Notes under the pieces: generated by a model | Told to the model about the DNA's origin: nothing | The model's database searches: none | What the model saw: only the letters and a program-made list of their open reading frames with translations | Assembly: GCF_019977735.1 (NCBI RefSeq) | Contig: NZ_AP025018.1 | Coordinates: forward strand, 8,498,580-8,562,579 | Source: Calothrix sp. PCC 7716 | Lineage (GTDB): Bacteria; Cyanobacteriota; Cyanobacteriia; Cyanobacteriales; Nostocaceae | Reading direction: 5' to 3' | Length of the DNA stretch: 64,000 bases | In this document: piece after piece, positions 1 to 8,736 of the stretch | Layout: each line of letters starts with the position of its first letter | How positions within the stretch are numbered: position 1 is the first letter of the stretch | Made by a program: the position numbers and the translations under genes

Positions 1-954
1 TTAGGGCAATTTCCACTGTTTAATTTTTGGGGCCCGAACACTTCTATTGATTCTACGCGCTGGATAGCAGATTCTGCTAAATGGACAGAAGAAAAATCTA
101 ATCCAACTTTAACATTGATTTATTTACCACATCTAGATTACTGTTTACAGAAATTTGGGCATGACGAAAAGAATATAATCAAAGATTTACAAGAGATAGA
201 TGCGGTTTGTAGCGATTTGATTGATTTTTATGAAACACGCGGCGCCAAAGTAATTGTGCTATCTGAATATGGTATTACGAATGTATCAAAGCCTATTCAT
301 ATTAACCGCGTGCTTCGCGTTCATGGTTTACTTAAAGTTAGGGAAGAATTAGGATGCGAAATATTAGACGCAGGCGCCAGTAAGGCTTTTGCAGTTGCTG
401 ATCATCAACTTGCCCACATCTATATAAATGACCCTGAATGCACTTCAGTAGTTAAAGACTTGCTACAATCAATCGATGGAATTGGTTATATATTAGATGA
501 TACAGCTAAAAAACTACATGGCTTAAATCATGCACGTTCGGGTGAGCTTGTCGCTGTTGCCAATAATGATGCATGGTTTACTTATTATTACTGGTTGAAT
601 GATAATAAGGCGCCGGACTTTGCTAGAACTGTTGATATTCACCGCAAACCAGGTTATGACCCTGTAGAATTATTCATCGACCCACAAATCAAACTCCCAA
701 AACTAAAAGTTGGTTTAAAACTATTGCAGAAAAAACTTGGTTTCCGTTACCTAATGGACGTAATACCATTAGACGCAACCCTAGTAAAAGGCTCACACGG
801 TAGTATAGATGTTTTGCCAGAAGATAAACCAGTGTTTATTACCCGGCAATTAGATTCAACTAACAACACAATTGCAGCAACAGAAGTTTGTAATTTAATA
901 TTACAAAATTTACTGTGCGAGGATTTTGTAAATTTCACGCTTAACCTGAGTTAG
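1..954 (+). CDS. Alkaline-phosphatase-superfamily hydrolase (nucleotide pyrophosphatase type), 3' part
   Basis: The frame is open from the first base, so the start lies upstream; about 317 residues are visible. Features of the type I phosphodiesterase/nucleotide pyrophosphatase fold are present: an ADHQLAHIY segment (Asp and His metal ligands), a LNHARSGELVAVAN segment near the middle and a KGSHG histidine motif near the C terminus. No membrane segment is seen in this part, so a cytoplasmic or peripheral enzyme acting on a phosphodiester or phosphomonoester is likely. Similar proteins occur as the last gene of cyanobacterial ebo clusters, but the upstream genes that would decide this are outside the window. 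Its last 45 bases overlap the end of the convergent padR gene. Family assignment is fairly sure; the substrate is unknown. Confidence 0.75.
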   Translation, partial: LGQFPLFNFWGPNTSIDSTRWIADSAKWTEEKSNPTLTLIYLPHLDYCLQKFGHDEKNIIKDLQEIDAVCSDLIDFYETRGAKVIVLSEYGITNVSKPIHINRVLRVHGLLKVREELGCEILDAGASKAFAVADHQLAHIYINDPECTSVVKDLLQSIDGIGYILDDTAKKLHGLNHARSGELVAVANNDAWFTYYYWLNDNKAPDFARTVDIHRKPGYDPVELFIDPQIKLPKLKVGLKLLQKKLGFRYLMDVIPLDATLVKGSHGSIDVLPEDKPVFITRQLDSTNNTIAATEVCNLILQNLLCEDFVNFTLNLS

Positions 955-1485
955 AAGCTCACGCACTTGATTTGCTCGTTCTAAATTGCCACTCCGAGCA
1001 ACAGTAGTAACAGCATCATTCAACTCTGTTAAAGTATCGCGCAACTCAATTAATTCAGAAGGTTTACTTGCTTTAAAGCTGTCGCGAGGGTCTTCTGAAT
1101 TAGACCGTTGATTACGCTCACTCAATAAATGTCTACCGCTCTCGGTAATAGTATACACACGCTTACCTTCAACCTGTTCGCTAGTCAAATGATTACTCTC
1201 TTCTAGCATTTGAAGAGTTGGATACACAGAACCAGGACTAACACGATGAAAGCCACCACCACGATTTTCTAGCTCTTTGATGATTTCATAACCATGCTGG
1301 GGATGTTCAGCTAACAACCCAAGCAGAATAAATTTGATATCACCACGACGAGTGCGTTTCTTATCTCCCCAACCATGACCGCGCGATTCTCTTCTTCCGA
1401 AGCGCTCGCTTGCGAAAAAACTGTTACCAGAATTTTCTCCTGCCCATGCTGGTGTAAGGAAGCGTGGATGAAATCTCTTAAACAT
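910..1485 (-). CDS. PadR-family transcriptional repressor
   Basis: About 191 residues if started at the MFKRFHPRF methionine; a second ATG lies 6 bases upstream, and a GGAG lies just before both. The PadR winged helix is clear: RRGDIKFILLGLLAEHPQHGYEI, then PGSVYPTLQMLEE and GKRVYTITESGR. A coiled, charged C-terminal dimerisation region follows (about residues 130-190). The N-terminal 40 residues are low in complexity and rich in Gly, Arg and Phe, as is usual in cyanobacterial members. PadR proteins repress by binding short dyads and usually repress themselves; three GATATATC dyads lie directly upstream. The 3' end overlaps the convergent phosphodiesterase gene by 45 bases. No obvious target besides itself is adjacent. 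Confidence 0.9.
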   Translation of the reverse strand: MFKRFHPRFLTPAWAGENSGNSFFASERFGRRESRGHGWGDKKRTRRGDIKFILLGLLAEHPQHGYEIIKELENRGGGFHRVSPGSVYPTLQMLEESNHLTSEQVEGKRVYTITESGRHLLSERNQRSNSEDPRDSFKASKPSELIELRDTLTELNDAVTTVARSGNLERANQVRELLTQVKREIYKILAQ

Positions 1486-1521
1486 ATACATGTAGCTCCA
1501 AGTATCATTTCTCGATTTTTT

Positions 1522-1572
1522 GATATATCTTGATATATCGTTATTGCTATACATAGTTTATCGCGATATATC
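1522..1572. promoter_or_regulatory. Likely PadR operator: three GATATATC palindromes
   Basis: The 8-bp palindrome GATATATC occurs at 1522-1529, 1532-1539 and 1565-1572, the last one joined to a TCGCGA dyad (1561-1566). All three lie 35-90 bases upstream of the padR start. PadR-family proteins bind AT-rich dyads of this sort, so autoregulation is inferred. Confidence 0.6.
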
Positions 1573-1607
1573 GAGTTTGTCAAATAGGGGGCTTCAAATT
1601 AATCATC

Positions 1608-1678
1608 TTGTGGGATGGGCATCCTTGCCCGTTTCAATACTAGAAAGCAAGGGCGGGCATCCTTGCCCGCTCCACAAG
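1608..1678. repeat. Palindromic intergenic repeat (REP-like)
   Basis: A 71-bp element bounded by CTTGTGG (1608-1614) and CCACAAG (1672-1678). It contains two copies of GGGCATCCTTGCCCG at 1617-1631 and 1655-1669, each itself a small hairpin. This pattern is common between cyanobacterial genes; it may act as a terminator for the gene at 1691-2158 or be a small non-autonomous element. Confidence 0.65.
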
Positions 1679-1690
1679 AGAAACTGTTGA

Positions 1691-2158
1691 TTAGGCGCCA
1701 CGGTCGCGCGTTAGGTCATAAATAACTTTCTCTGCGTACCAGTTATTTGTCCGGTTTGGGTATTTGAACTTAGCTTGGTTCAAAAGTCTGTTTATTCCTT
1801 GTATATCTCTGTGTAGCAAAGTTAGAAGCTGCGTGCGAAGTTTACTACTTACTTGGTCAATCGTAATAATGTTACGGTCTTGTTGCTGCTGTTGACTTCG
1901 AGAATAACTGGCGCCATTCTTATTAGTACATTTATTCGCTTGTAAGGCGCCAACACCAAGACCAACGATAGCAGCAGCACTCAGTAACAGTCCAACTTGA
2001 GACGCTTGTTCAGCTTCGCGTGAAGTAGAACTCAAATTAGCTTCTCGAACAGGAGTTGTATTTAGTGTCGCAGTAGCAAGTAAACTAGCCACAGCTGTCG
2101 CTGTTAGTATTTTTAAATTAGTCGATTGTTTAACAAATTGATTAAATAATAGTTGCAT
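1691..2158 (-). CDS. Hypothetical exported or membrane-anchored protein
   Basis: A 155-residue protein if started at MQLLFNQFVKQ. That start gives a signal-like N terminus (lysine-containing stretch, then ILTATAVASLLATATL) and a second hydrophobic stretch, GLLLSAAAIVGLGVGAL, near residues 75-92. A QQQQQ run follows, and the C terminus is charged with aromatic residues (NNWYAEKVIYDLTRDRG). An ATG at 2245 in the same frame would add 29 residues made of Ala-Thr-Asp and Val-Thr-Asp repeats, but these are encoded by a 9-bp tandem repeat and are probably not translated. Neither start has a clear ribosome binding site. I do not recognise the family. Confidence 0.55.
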   Translation of the reverse strand: MQLLFNQFVKQSTNLKILTATAVASLLATATLNTTPVREANLSSTSREAEQASQVGLLLSAAAIVGLGVGALQANKCTNKNGASYSRSQQQQQDRNIITIDQVSSKLRTQLLTLLHRDIQGINRLLNQAKFKYPNRTNNWYAEKVIYDLTRDRGA

Positions 2159-2183
2159 ATAGTTTATAACCAATAACTCATCT

Positions 2184-2237
2184 GTTACATCCGTTGCATC
2201 CGTTACATCCGTTGCATCCGTTGCATCCGTTGCAAGC
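2184..2237. repeat. Nine-base tandem repeat GTT(A/G)CATCC, six units
   Basis: Units start at 2184, 2193, 2202, 2211, 2220 and 2229 (the last one degenerate), all in one orientation. Related sequence (TACATCCGTTGCAA) recurs at 12373, 23111 and 29771, so this is an amplified copy of a dispersed repeat. Confidence 0.85.
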
Positions 2238-2245
2238 GTTGCCAT

Positions 2246-2707
2246 ATTTCTAATATGCTTAAAAATTATGACAAAATTATGTCATTTGCTGCGACACAAC
2301 AACAGCCGTAAATCGTAGCGTCATACTATACGGCGTTTTACGGGCGAGTGAAGAATTTTGAGTAGCAGTTATTGGCGAAAGTTTAGCGAATAAGCGCGCG
2401 CAAAAATTTACCGACATGAGCTAGAGTGTTTTAAGCTATACATCTGTTTTCTCATGCCGGAGCTTAAAATGGCAAAGCAGGTATTACCTGGATTCAAAAA
2501 CATCTATAGGTAGTATCGGAAAAAACTATCCAAAATCTATCTTAGTGTAGTTATGCTGATAGACCAAAGATAAAAATTACTTTATCTTAAGATTGTTTGT
2601 GATTTATTAATCAAATACATAGCCAATATCGGTGTATTAATGCCGATACGGTTGTCAAAGGCAGTATACAAATATAGTTAGTCCCCATTTGAGTATATAT
2701 ATTATTT
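2246..2707. other. Intergenic region upstream of PBP2
   Basis: No convincing gene. A small dyad CCGTAAA/TTTACGG (2306-2312 and 2337-2343) with an alternative pairing partner at 2329-2334 suggests RNA structure. The start of the PBP2 gene is preceded by an AT-rich TATATATATTATTT stretch without a strong ribosome binding site. Confidence 0.4.
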
Positions 2708-4537
2708 ATGGCATTATTAGATTCTCAATTTGGCAAGAAGGAGACACGTACTGTCGGTAACGGTCTTCAGTCATTATTTTTAATTATATTTACACTTGCT
2801 TCAATTACAGCAATGGGCGCCCGTTTAGCTCACTTGCAAGTGGTGGATGGCAAAAAGTACTCAGAGCGCGCGCAGTCAAACCGAGTACGAGTTATTCCTA
2901 AACAACCAGAACGGGGTAACATTTTTGACCGCAACGGCAAACTGCTAGCAACAACTCGCTACCCACGTTCGGTGTACCTATGGCCCATGACTCATACAAA
3001 ATCGGGTTGGGACGAAAAAATCGGGCCGCGTCTGTCTAAAATTTTAAATATGCCACAAGAAGAAATCGAGCAGAAACTCGAAGAAGCTGGCCCAAACTCT
3101 TCCACACTTGTACGTATCGCTCGCGACTTGAGCATGGAAGAAGTTACTGCGCTCAAAGAATACCAGCATGAACTTCCTAACGTTGAGATTCACACCGAGG
3201 CAGTACGTTCTTACCCACATAAGCACGAATTAGCTCATGTATTAGGATATACTCGTGAGTTAACGGCAGAACAACTCAAAAATAGGAAAAGTGAAGGTTA
3301 TCGGCTTGGTGATGTAATTGGGCAAATGGGGGTTGAAAAAGCCTTTGAACAACACTTGCGCGGAGAATGGGGTGGTCAAGAAGTCGAAGTTGATGGTCGT
3401 GGGCGCCCGCTCAAAACGCTAGGAGAAGTACAGGCAAAACAGGGTAAAGATTTACACTTAACTATTGATTTAGATGTTCAAAAAGCAGCCGAGAAAGCTT
3501 TGGGTGGTAAAAATGGTTCAATTGTGGTAATGAATCCAAACAATGGATCTGTTTTGGCAATGGTTTCCCATCCCACATTTGACCCGAATGTTTTCTCAAA
3601 ACACAAACCAAACCCAAAAGAATTACGAAACATTTTGGCAGGTGAAGGATATCCACTTGTAAATCGTGCGTTAAGTGCATTCCCTCCTGCAAGTACCTTT
3701 AAAATTGTTACCACTGCTGCCGGGTTAGAATCGGGTAAATATAAATCGAATCTAATCTTACCAACATATGGGTCACTCAATATTGGTGGTGTAACATTTG
3801 GTGAGTGGAACCATGCTGGGTTTGGACCCTTGGGATGGACTGGTGCAATGGCAATGAGTAGTGACACCTTCTTTTACCAAATTGGTAGAGGTATAGGTGG
3901 TCAAACGCTAATTGACTGGACGCGCAAATTTGGATTTGGTCAAAAAACCGGATTTGAGTTTACAACAGAAGAGTCTAGAGGTTTAGTCCCAGATGAAAAA
4001 TGGACGCTAAGAGCCTTAAAAATGCCTTGGACTATTGGACACACTATTAACATGACCATTGGTCAAGGCGCCTTGTTAACAACACCATTACAAGTAGCAC
4101 GAATGTTTGCGGTACCAGCTAACGGTGGTTATCTCGTGCAACCACATTTGTTTAAAGACAACGAAGATGCCCAAAAGTGGCGTAAACCAGTAGGAATGAA
4201 ACCAGAAACCGTTAAAATTATACAAGATGGTTTACGTAAAGTTATCACCGAAGGTACAGCAAAAGCTATGAATTCTCCAACAATACCACCAATGGCTGGT
4301 AAAACAGGTACCGCAGAAGCTTGGAGAAAAGGCATAAAAGAAAACCACACATGGTTTGGTGGTTATGCTCCTGCGTCGAAACCAGAAATTTTAGTAGTAT
4401 CCTTTGTTGAACACTCTGGTGGTGGTGGTGGTAGCGTCGCGGCACCGAAGGCTTTACAAGTTATGGAAGACTACTTCCAAAGAAAATACCCAGGTAAATA
4501 CAAAAAACCTGAAGTGAAAGAAGAGAAGAAGAGTTAG
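2708..4537 (+). CDS. mrdA: Penicillin-binding protein 2 (peptidoglycan transpeptidase)
   Basis: A 609-residue class B penicillin-binding protein that cross-links peptidoglycan during elongation, anchored in the cytoplasmic membrane with its catalytic domain outside. One membrane helix lies near residues 20-45. The dimerisation domain follows (ERGNIFDRNGKLLA; GQMGVEKAFEQHLRGEWGG). The transpeptidase domain has the nucleophile motif STFK (Ser329, Lys332), SSD in place of SxN (384-386) and KTG (532-534). Length and order match the PBP2 family. It is not accompanied by rodA here. The Gly-rich GGGGGS run near the C terminus and the Lys/Glu-rich tail are unremarkable. The gene is followed by an inverted tandem-repeat element. 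Confidence 0.93.
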   Translation: MALLDSQFGKKETRTVGNGLQSLFLIIFTLASITAMGARLAHLQVVDGKKYSERAQSNRVRVIPKQPERGNIFDRNGKLLATTRYPRSVYLWPMTHTKSGWDEKIGPRLSKILNMPQEEIEQKLEEAGPNSSTLVRIARDLSMEEVTALKEYQHELPNVEIHTEAVRSYPHKHELAHVLGYTRELTAEQLKNRKSEGYRLGDVIGQMGVEKAFEQHLRGEWGGQEVEVDGRGRPLKTLGEVQAKQGKDLHLTIDLDVQKAAEKALGGKNGSIVVMNPNNGSVLAMVSHPTFDPNVFSKHKPNPKELRNILAGEGYPLVNRALSAFPPASTFKIVTTAAGLESGKYKSNLILPTYGSLNIGGVTFGEWNHAGFGPLGWTGAMAMSSDTFFYQIGRGIGGQTLIDWTRKFGFGQKTGFEFTTEESRGLVPDEKWTLRALKMPWTIGHTINMTIGQGALLTTPLQVARMFAVPANGGYLVQPHLFKDNEDAQKWRKPVGMKPETVKIIQDGLRKVITEGTAKAMNSPTIPPMAGKTGTAEAWRKGIKENHTWFGGYAPASKPEILVVSFVEHSGGGGGSVAAPKALQVMEDYFQRKYPGKYKKPEVKEEKKS

Positions 4538-4680
4538 GAGTGCTGAGTGCTGAGTGCTAAGTGCTGAGTGCTGAGTAGGTGGCTTAAGCCACCGTACAGT
4601 TCTTAGTAATGATTCATGAGTTAAAGATTAAAAGTTAAGAGTTTCGATTTAAAACTCAGCACTCAGCACTCAGCACTCAT
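4538..4680. repeat. Inverted heptamer tandem repeats (AGTGCTG) around a hairpin
   Basis: GAGTGCT-type heptamers run from 4538 to 4576, a perfect hairpin GGTGGCTTAAGCCACC sits at 4578-4593, and the reverse-complement heptamers (CAGCACT) run from 4654 to 4679. The two arrays can pair into a long stem between convergent genes. The same heptamer recurs at 42251-42336. Arrays like this are the short tandemly repeated sequences of heterocystous cyanobacteria. Confidence 0.9.
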
Positions 4681-5216
4681 TACTTAAATTGTTCTAATAA
4701 TTTTTCGACGCTGGCGTTATGGTCAAGAAAGGAGAATAAATGCCGATAACGCAGTTTACCTTCTTTGTCTAACACAAATTGTGCAGGAAGCGGCGCCCCT
4801 AAAGCTTGCCCAGTTTGATACGTCCGAAATACTCTACAACTGGGGTCACTCAATAACGGCATTTTCAAACCTAAATCTTTAACTACGATTTGACTTTGCC
4901 TTTCATCGGTACTTGTTACCATTAATACTTCTATCCCACGATTGGTAAACTCCTCGTAATTCTCATTCAAAGCTTTGATATGTGGGAAACAAAACGGACA
5001 ATACTGCTTTTCTGTAAAAATTCGAGTCAATGCTAGTAAAACAGGTTGCTTGTTACGATATTCTGATAACTTTACAACTTTACCGTTTTTTACATCCTGT
5101 AGCTGAAAGTCTGGTGTCAAAAAATTTATCAAAAGCTTATCATATGCCGGAATGGGTAGAAAATTCCGTGCGAAGCGCTCATTAAATAAACCCCTAAAAT
5201 CTGTAGAAATCGCCAT
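4680..5216 (-). CDS. Peroxiredoxin-like redoxin-domain protein
   Basis: 178 residues with a thioredoxin-fold AhpC/TSA-type domain: LTPDFQLQDVKNGKVVKLSEY at the start, then a YCPFCFPHIK active-site segment giving a CPFC pair, and an AQFVLDKEGKLRYRH strand typical of redoxins. The CxxC arrangement differs from the PxxxTxxC motif of ordinary peroxiredoxins, so a thiol oxidoreductase role is as likely as a peroxidase role. It has no signal peptide. It lies on the same strand just downstream of a classical 2-Cys peroxiredoxin (215-bp gap), suggesting shared oxidative-stress function but separate transcription. Confidence 0.8.
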   Translation of the reverse strand: MAISTDFRGLFNERFARNFLPIPAYDKLLINFLTPDFQLQDVKNGKVVKLSEYRNKQPVLLALTRIFTEKQYCPFCFPHIKALNENYEEFTNRGIEVLMVTSTDERQSQIVVKDLGLKMPLLSDPSCRVFRTYQTGQALGAPLPAQFVLDKEGKLRYRHLFSFLDHNASVEKLLEQFK

Positions 5217-5430
5217 ATTTATACTTAGTAAAGCCTTAAATTCAATAAAATTGTACTAATTAAAAACCACAGCTAAACACGATTTGAGCGCAGTTGATAT
5301 TCCTTGACCTGTGAATTCTGCCCAATTTAGGTGAGAATAAAGCAAGAAACTATACGTGTTTACCTGTGGTTATTTCTATGATAATTCTAAAATTTTACTC
5401 CAATATCAAAAATGGAGCTAGGACAGGCGC

Positions 5431-6024
5431 CTACACACTCGCGAAGTAGACTTTGGACTTAACAGGGTCGGGGTTCATTGTCTTGTCACCAGGTTGCCAA
5501 CCAGCAGGACAAACTTCATCGGGGTGCGACTGTACGTATTGAATTGCTTGTAGTGTTCGTAATGTTTCATCAACGCTACGACCAAATGCTAAGTTGTTGA
5601 TAGTAGCGTGCTGAATTGTGCCATCTTTATCTATGATGAACAAACCACGCAATGCTACACCTGCCGCAGGGTCGAGAACATTGTAAGCTGTGCTGATTTC
5701 TTTTTTGATGTCAGAAACAAGCGGGTAGTTTAGGTCACCTACACCACCTGATTTACGGTCTGTTTGTATCCAAGCAAGGTGCGAAAATTCACTGTCAACT
5801 GAAACACCTAGTACTTCTGTGTTGACTTTCTTGAATTCTTCGTAACGGTCGCTGAATGCTGTAATCTCAGTTGGACAAACAAATGTAAAGTCTAAGGGGT
5901 AAAAGAATAGTACGACATACTTACCGCGATAGTCGGAAAGTTTTACTGTCTTAAATTCTTGGTCTAACACTGCTGTTGCTGTAAAGTCAGGAGCAGTTTG
6001 ACCTACACGAATGCATTCTGTCAT
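5431..6024 (-). CDS. Typical 2-Cys peroxiredoxin
   Basis: A 197-residue thiol peroxidase reducing hydrogen and alkyl peroxides, recycled by thioredoxin. The peroxidatic cysteine is Cys50 in DFTFVCPTE and the resolving cysteine is Cys172 in [15 protein letters not shown] loop and a C-terminal YF motif are present, the pair that marks peroxiredoxins prone to overoxidation. Length and sequence match the chloroplast/cyanobacterial group. A GAGGGAGAATAA ribosome binding region lies directly before the ATG. The divergent debranching enzyme starts 144 bases away. Confidence 0.96.
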   Translation of the reverse strand: MTECIRVGQTAPDFTATAVLDQEFKTVKLSDYRGKYVVLFFYPLDFTFVCPTEITAFSDRYEEFKKVNTEVLGVSVDSEFSHLAWIQTDRKSGGVGDLNYPLVSDIKKEISTAYNVLDPAAGVALRGLFIIDKDGTIQHATINNLAFGRSVDETLRTLQAIQYVQSHPDEVCPAGWQPGDKTMNPDPVKSKVYFASV

Positions 6025-6168
6025 TTATTATTCTCCCTCATTGCTTACACATTTATAATTAGCGCGCACAACTTTGGTGACTTTTGCACCAATGTTACGT
6101 TCCACGCTTTACTATTTAATTACGAACTGTTACAACTATATCATACTCATAACGATTTTGAGTAAATA

Positions 6169-8133
6169 ATGTTAGATGATTTAGATAAGCGGGAATGGTT
6201 GTTAACTAACGGTTTGGGCAGTTTTGCGAGCGGGACAGTTACGGATATCCGCACCCGGACTTACCACGGGTGGTTTTTTGCTGCTTTAAAACCACCATTA
6301 GACCGCAGTTTACTGTTATCACATTTGGAAGCGAGTTTGGAGTTGTTTGACCGTACTATACCTTTAGGTACAAACTACTGGGGAACGGGTGAGATTGAAC
6401 CATCTGGATATAAGCTACTGCGTCATTTTAATATTAATCCGGTACCAACATGGGAATGGGGAGATGCACATTGGCGCCTAACTAGACGTTTGTTAATGCC
6501 ACATGAAACTAATCGCTTATTGATTCAATACCGTTATAACGGTGTAAAGCCTGCCATATTAAGGTTAAGGTTACTAATAGCCGACCGTGATTTTCATCGT
6601 CAGCAAAAACAGGCGCCATCTTTAAAGTTTATCGAAATGTTGGGAGTACAGCAAGTTTGTTTACAGGCAGACAATGGTGATATGGGTGTACCTTGGCATT
6701 TGCGCTGGACGAGGGGAGAGTATAAGCAAGATGCTGTTTGGTACTGGAATTATAGTTTACAAGAAGAAACCGCGCGTGGATTAGATGACAAGGAAGATTT
6801 ATATAGTCCTGGTTATTTGAGTGTGGTAATGGAACCTGGAGATACTGTTACCCTGGAAGCACGAGTTGGTTTTCCTGAAAGTTATCAAGATTACCTAACG
6901 GACGAAACTTTTGATAAAGCGGTAAGTGTCGAGCAACAACGCTTATTGGGAATAGGGGATAAAGAATTATTAAAAGCTTGCGACCAATTTATTGTTTATC
7001 ATCAATATACTAATAGTCCAACAATCATGGCTGGATATCACTGGTTTGATGATTGGGGACGAGATGCTTTGATTGCTTTGCCAGGTTTATTGTTACTTCC
7101 TAAGCGTTATGACCTTGCCAAGCAAATTTTAAATACTTTTGGTAATCATTGTCGTTATGGCTTAATAGCAAATCATTTACCTGTTGCAGACGGTGAAGCA
7201 CTATATAACAGTGTAGATGTATCGTTCTGGTGGATTGAAACACTAGGGTTATACCTTGAAGCAACACATGATTGGGAATTTTTAGCTTTACAATATCCAG
7301 TCGTACAGCAAATTTACAAAGCTTATATTGGTGGTACTCGCTACAATATACATGTGGATTCTACTGATGGATTAGTCAGTTGGGATAACCAAAGTGTAGC
7401 ATTAACTTGGATGGATACGGTAGTTGACGGGCGCCCTGTTACACCTCGTCGAGGTAAACCAGTAGAAGTTAATGCACTGTGGTATTCTGTTTTGTGTTGG
7501 GCATCGCGATGGGCAGAAATTCTTAGTGAATTACCCAACCTGCCAAATATAGATTATAAAAAACAAAGGCGCCTAGCGAAACAGTCAAGACGTTATGCAA
7601 TGCAAGCAGAGTCAGTAAAAATATCACTGCAAAAATATTGGAATTCTAACTTGGGCTATCTTTACGACACAATAGAACCAGATGACCGTCGTAATTCTCA
7701 AATACGACCAAATGCCGTATTAGCATTATCATTTGCTCATTGTGGATTTACACAACTACAAGGGCAACAAGTACTAGAAGTAGCACGTACACGTTTATTA
7801 ACACCATATGGTCTTCGTAGTCTTGACCCACTAGACCCTGATTATATTGGTAAATACGCAGGCAATCAACAACAGCGTGATTATGCGTATCATCAAGGTA
7901 CAGTATGGTGCTGGTTAATTGGTAGTTTTATTCGAGCTTGGCAAAGATTTCATCCAGATGAACCATTACGCTTTTCATTTTCACCTTTACTCGAACACTT
8001 TACTTCTCAAGCATGTATTAATTCAATTTCAGAAATCTTCGATGGTGATGAACCCCATACACCAAGAGGAGCAATAGCGCAAGCTAAATCTGTTGCCGAA
8101 GTCATGGGAAGTCTATATAAACGTCATCCTTAA
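6169..8133 (+). CDS. Glycogen debranching enzyme, amylo-alpha-1,6-glucosidase type (GH133-like)
   Basis: A 654-residue enzyme of the bacterial/archaeal debranching family that hydrolyses alpha-1,6 branch points. The N-terminal domain carries TNGLGSFASGTVTDIRTRTYHG, the family signature. The catalytic (alpha/alpha)6 barrel shows WFDDWGRDALIALPGL, a PVEVNALWYSVL segment, IRPNAVLALS, YHQGTVWCWLIG and EIFDGDEPHTPRGAIAQAKS. Acidic residues in the DDWGRD and EIFDGDEPH motifs match known catalytic positions of the family. No signal peptide, so it acts on cytoplasmic glycogen. It starts 144 bases from the divergent peroxiredoxin. Confidence 0.93.
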   Translation: MLDDLDKREWLLTNGLGSFASGTVTDIRTRTYHGWFFAALKPPLDRSLLLSHLEASLELFDRTIPLGTNYWGTGEIEPSGYKLLRHFNINPVPTWEWGDAHWRLTRRLLMPHETNRLLIQYRYNGVKPAILRLRLLIADRDFHRQQKQAPSLKFIEMLGVQQVCLQADNGDMGVPWHLRWTRGEYKQDAVWYWNYSLQEETARGLDDKEDLYSPGYLSVVMEPGDTVTLEARVGFPESYQDYLTDETFDKAVSVEQQRLLGIGDKELLKACDQFIVYHQYTNSPTIMAGYHWFDDWGRDALIALPGLLLLPKRYDLAKQILNTFGNHCRYGLIANHLPVADGEALYNSVDVSFWWIETLGLYLEATHDWEFLALQYPVVQQIYKAYIGGTRYNIHVDSTDGLVSWDNQSVALTWMDTVVDGRPVTPRRGKPVEVNALWYSVLCWASRWAEILSELPNLPNIDYKKQRRLAKQSRRYAMQAESVKISLQKYWNSNLGYLYDTIEPDDRRNSQIRPNAVLALSFAHCGFTQLQGQQVLEVARTRLLTPYGLRSLDPLDPDYIGKYAGNQQQRDYAYHQGTVWCWLIGSFIRAWQRFHPDEPLRFSFSPLLEHFTSQACINSISEIFDGDEPHTPRGAIAQAKSVAEVMGSLYKRHP

Positions 8134-8246
8134 CCGCGCTGCACTAGTAGTTGGCTTTGCTTCGCGTAAGCCAATATAATTATTAATATTACTAATACAT
8201 CGTGCCATTTAATTTGTACTTATTCGTATAGTTTGTACTAAAATTT

Positions 8247-8717
8247 CTATAATTTGTGGAGATAATATAAAAAATCTTCTAGCGGTTCTAAACTAGTTAA
8301 AGGTAGCTTTTCACTCTCGACTGATTGAACAAAACCTAATATAGTAGCTTTAAAATCAGCCTCGTTTATCTCTACCCCTATATAACCAATACGGTCTTCT
8401 CTAACTTCTGTGGGAATATAACAAAAATCTTGATTCTTTAGTACAGGACGACATTCTAATAAACCTTTATTCTTAATAAATAAACCAGCAGTATCCATTA
8501 AGGGAGTTAAAATATTATTCAAACCAGAACTTTTGGCAATATCAGTTTCTATATTTATACACTGGCAGTAAAAGTGAACTGCAAGAACAGCTAAGGTATT
8601 AAAATATACTTGATTAGCTTTTGTTTGATTGCGGTGCTGTAAACTAATTTTTTCAGCATTTGCAATCATTCTACCATCGATAGGTATCGTGATTAGATGA
8701 GATTGTTTAGAATCCAT
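8247..8717 (-). CDS. DUF1822-family protein
   Basis: 156 residues from an ATG preceded by GGAG seven bases upstream; another in-frame ATG lies at 8729. The protein matches the cyanobacterial DUF1822 pattern: an N-terminal ITIPIDGRMIANAEKISLQHRN region, a NQVYFNTLAVLAVHFYCQCI helix and a C-terminal YIGVEINEADFKATILGF segment. No catalytic motif or membrane helix is evident. The gene follows the sigma-like gene after 19 bases and is evidently cotranscribed with it. The pairing of DUF1822 with sigma-like genes is common in Nostocales and suggests it modulates that factor; this is inference. Confidence 0.8.
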   Translation of the reverse strand: MDSKQSHLITIPIDGRMIANAEKISLQHRNQTKANQVYFNTLAVLAVHFYCQCINIETDIAKSSGLNNILTPLMDTAGLFIKNKGLLECRPVLKNQDFCYIPTEVREDRIGYIGVEINEADFKATILGFVQSVESEKLPLTSLEPLEDFLYYLHKL

Positions 8718-8736
8718 TGCTGTCTCCATATCTTAT

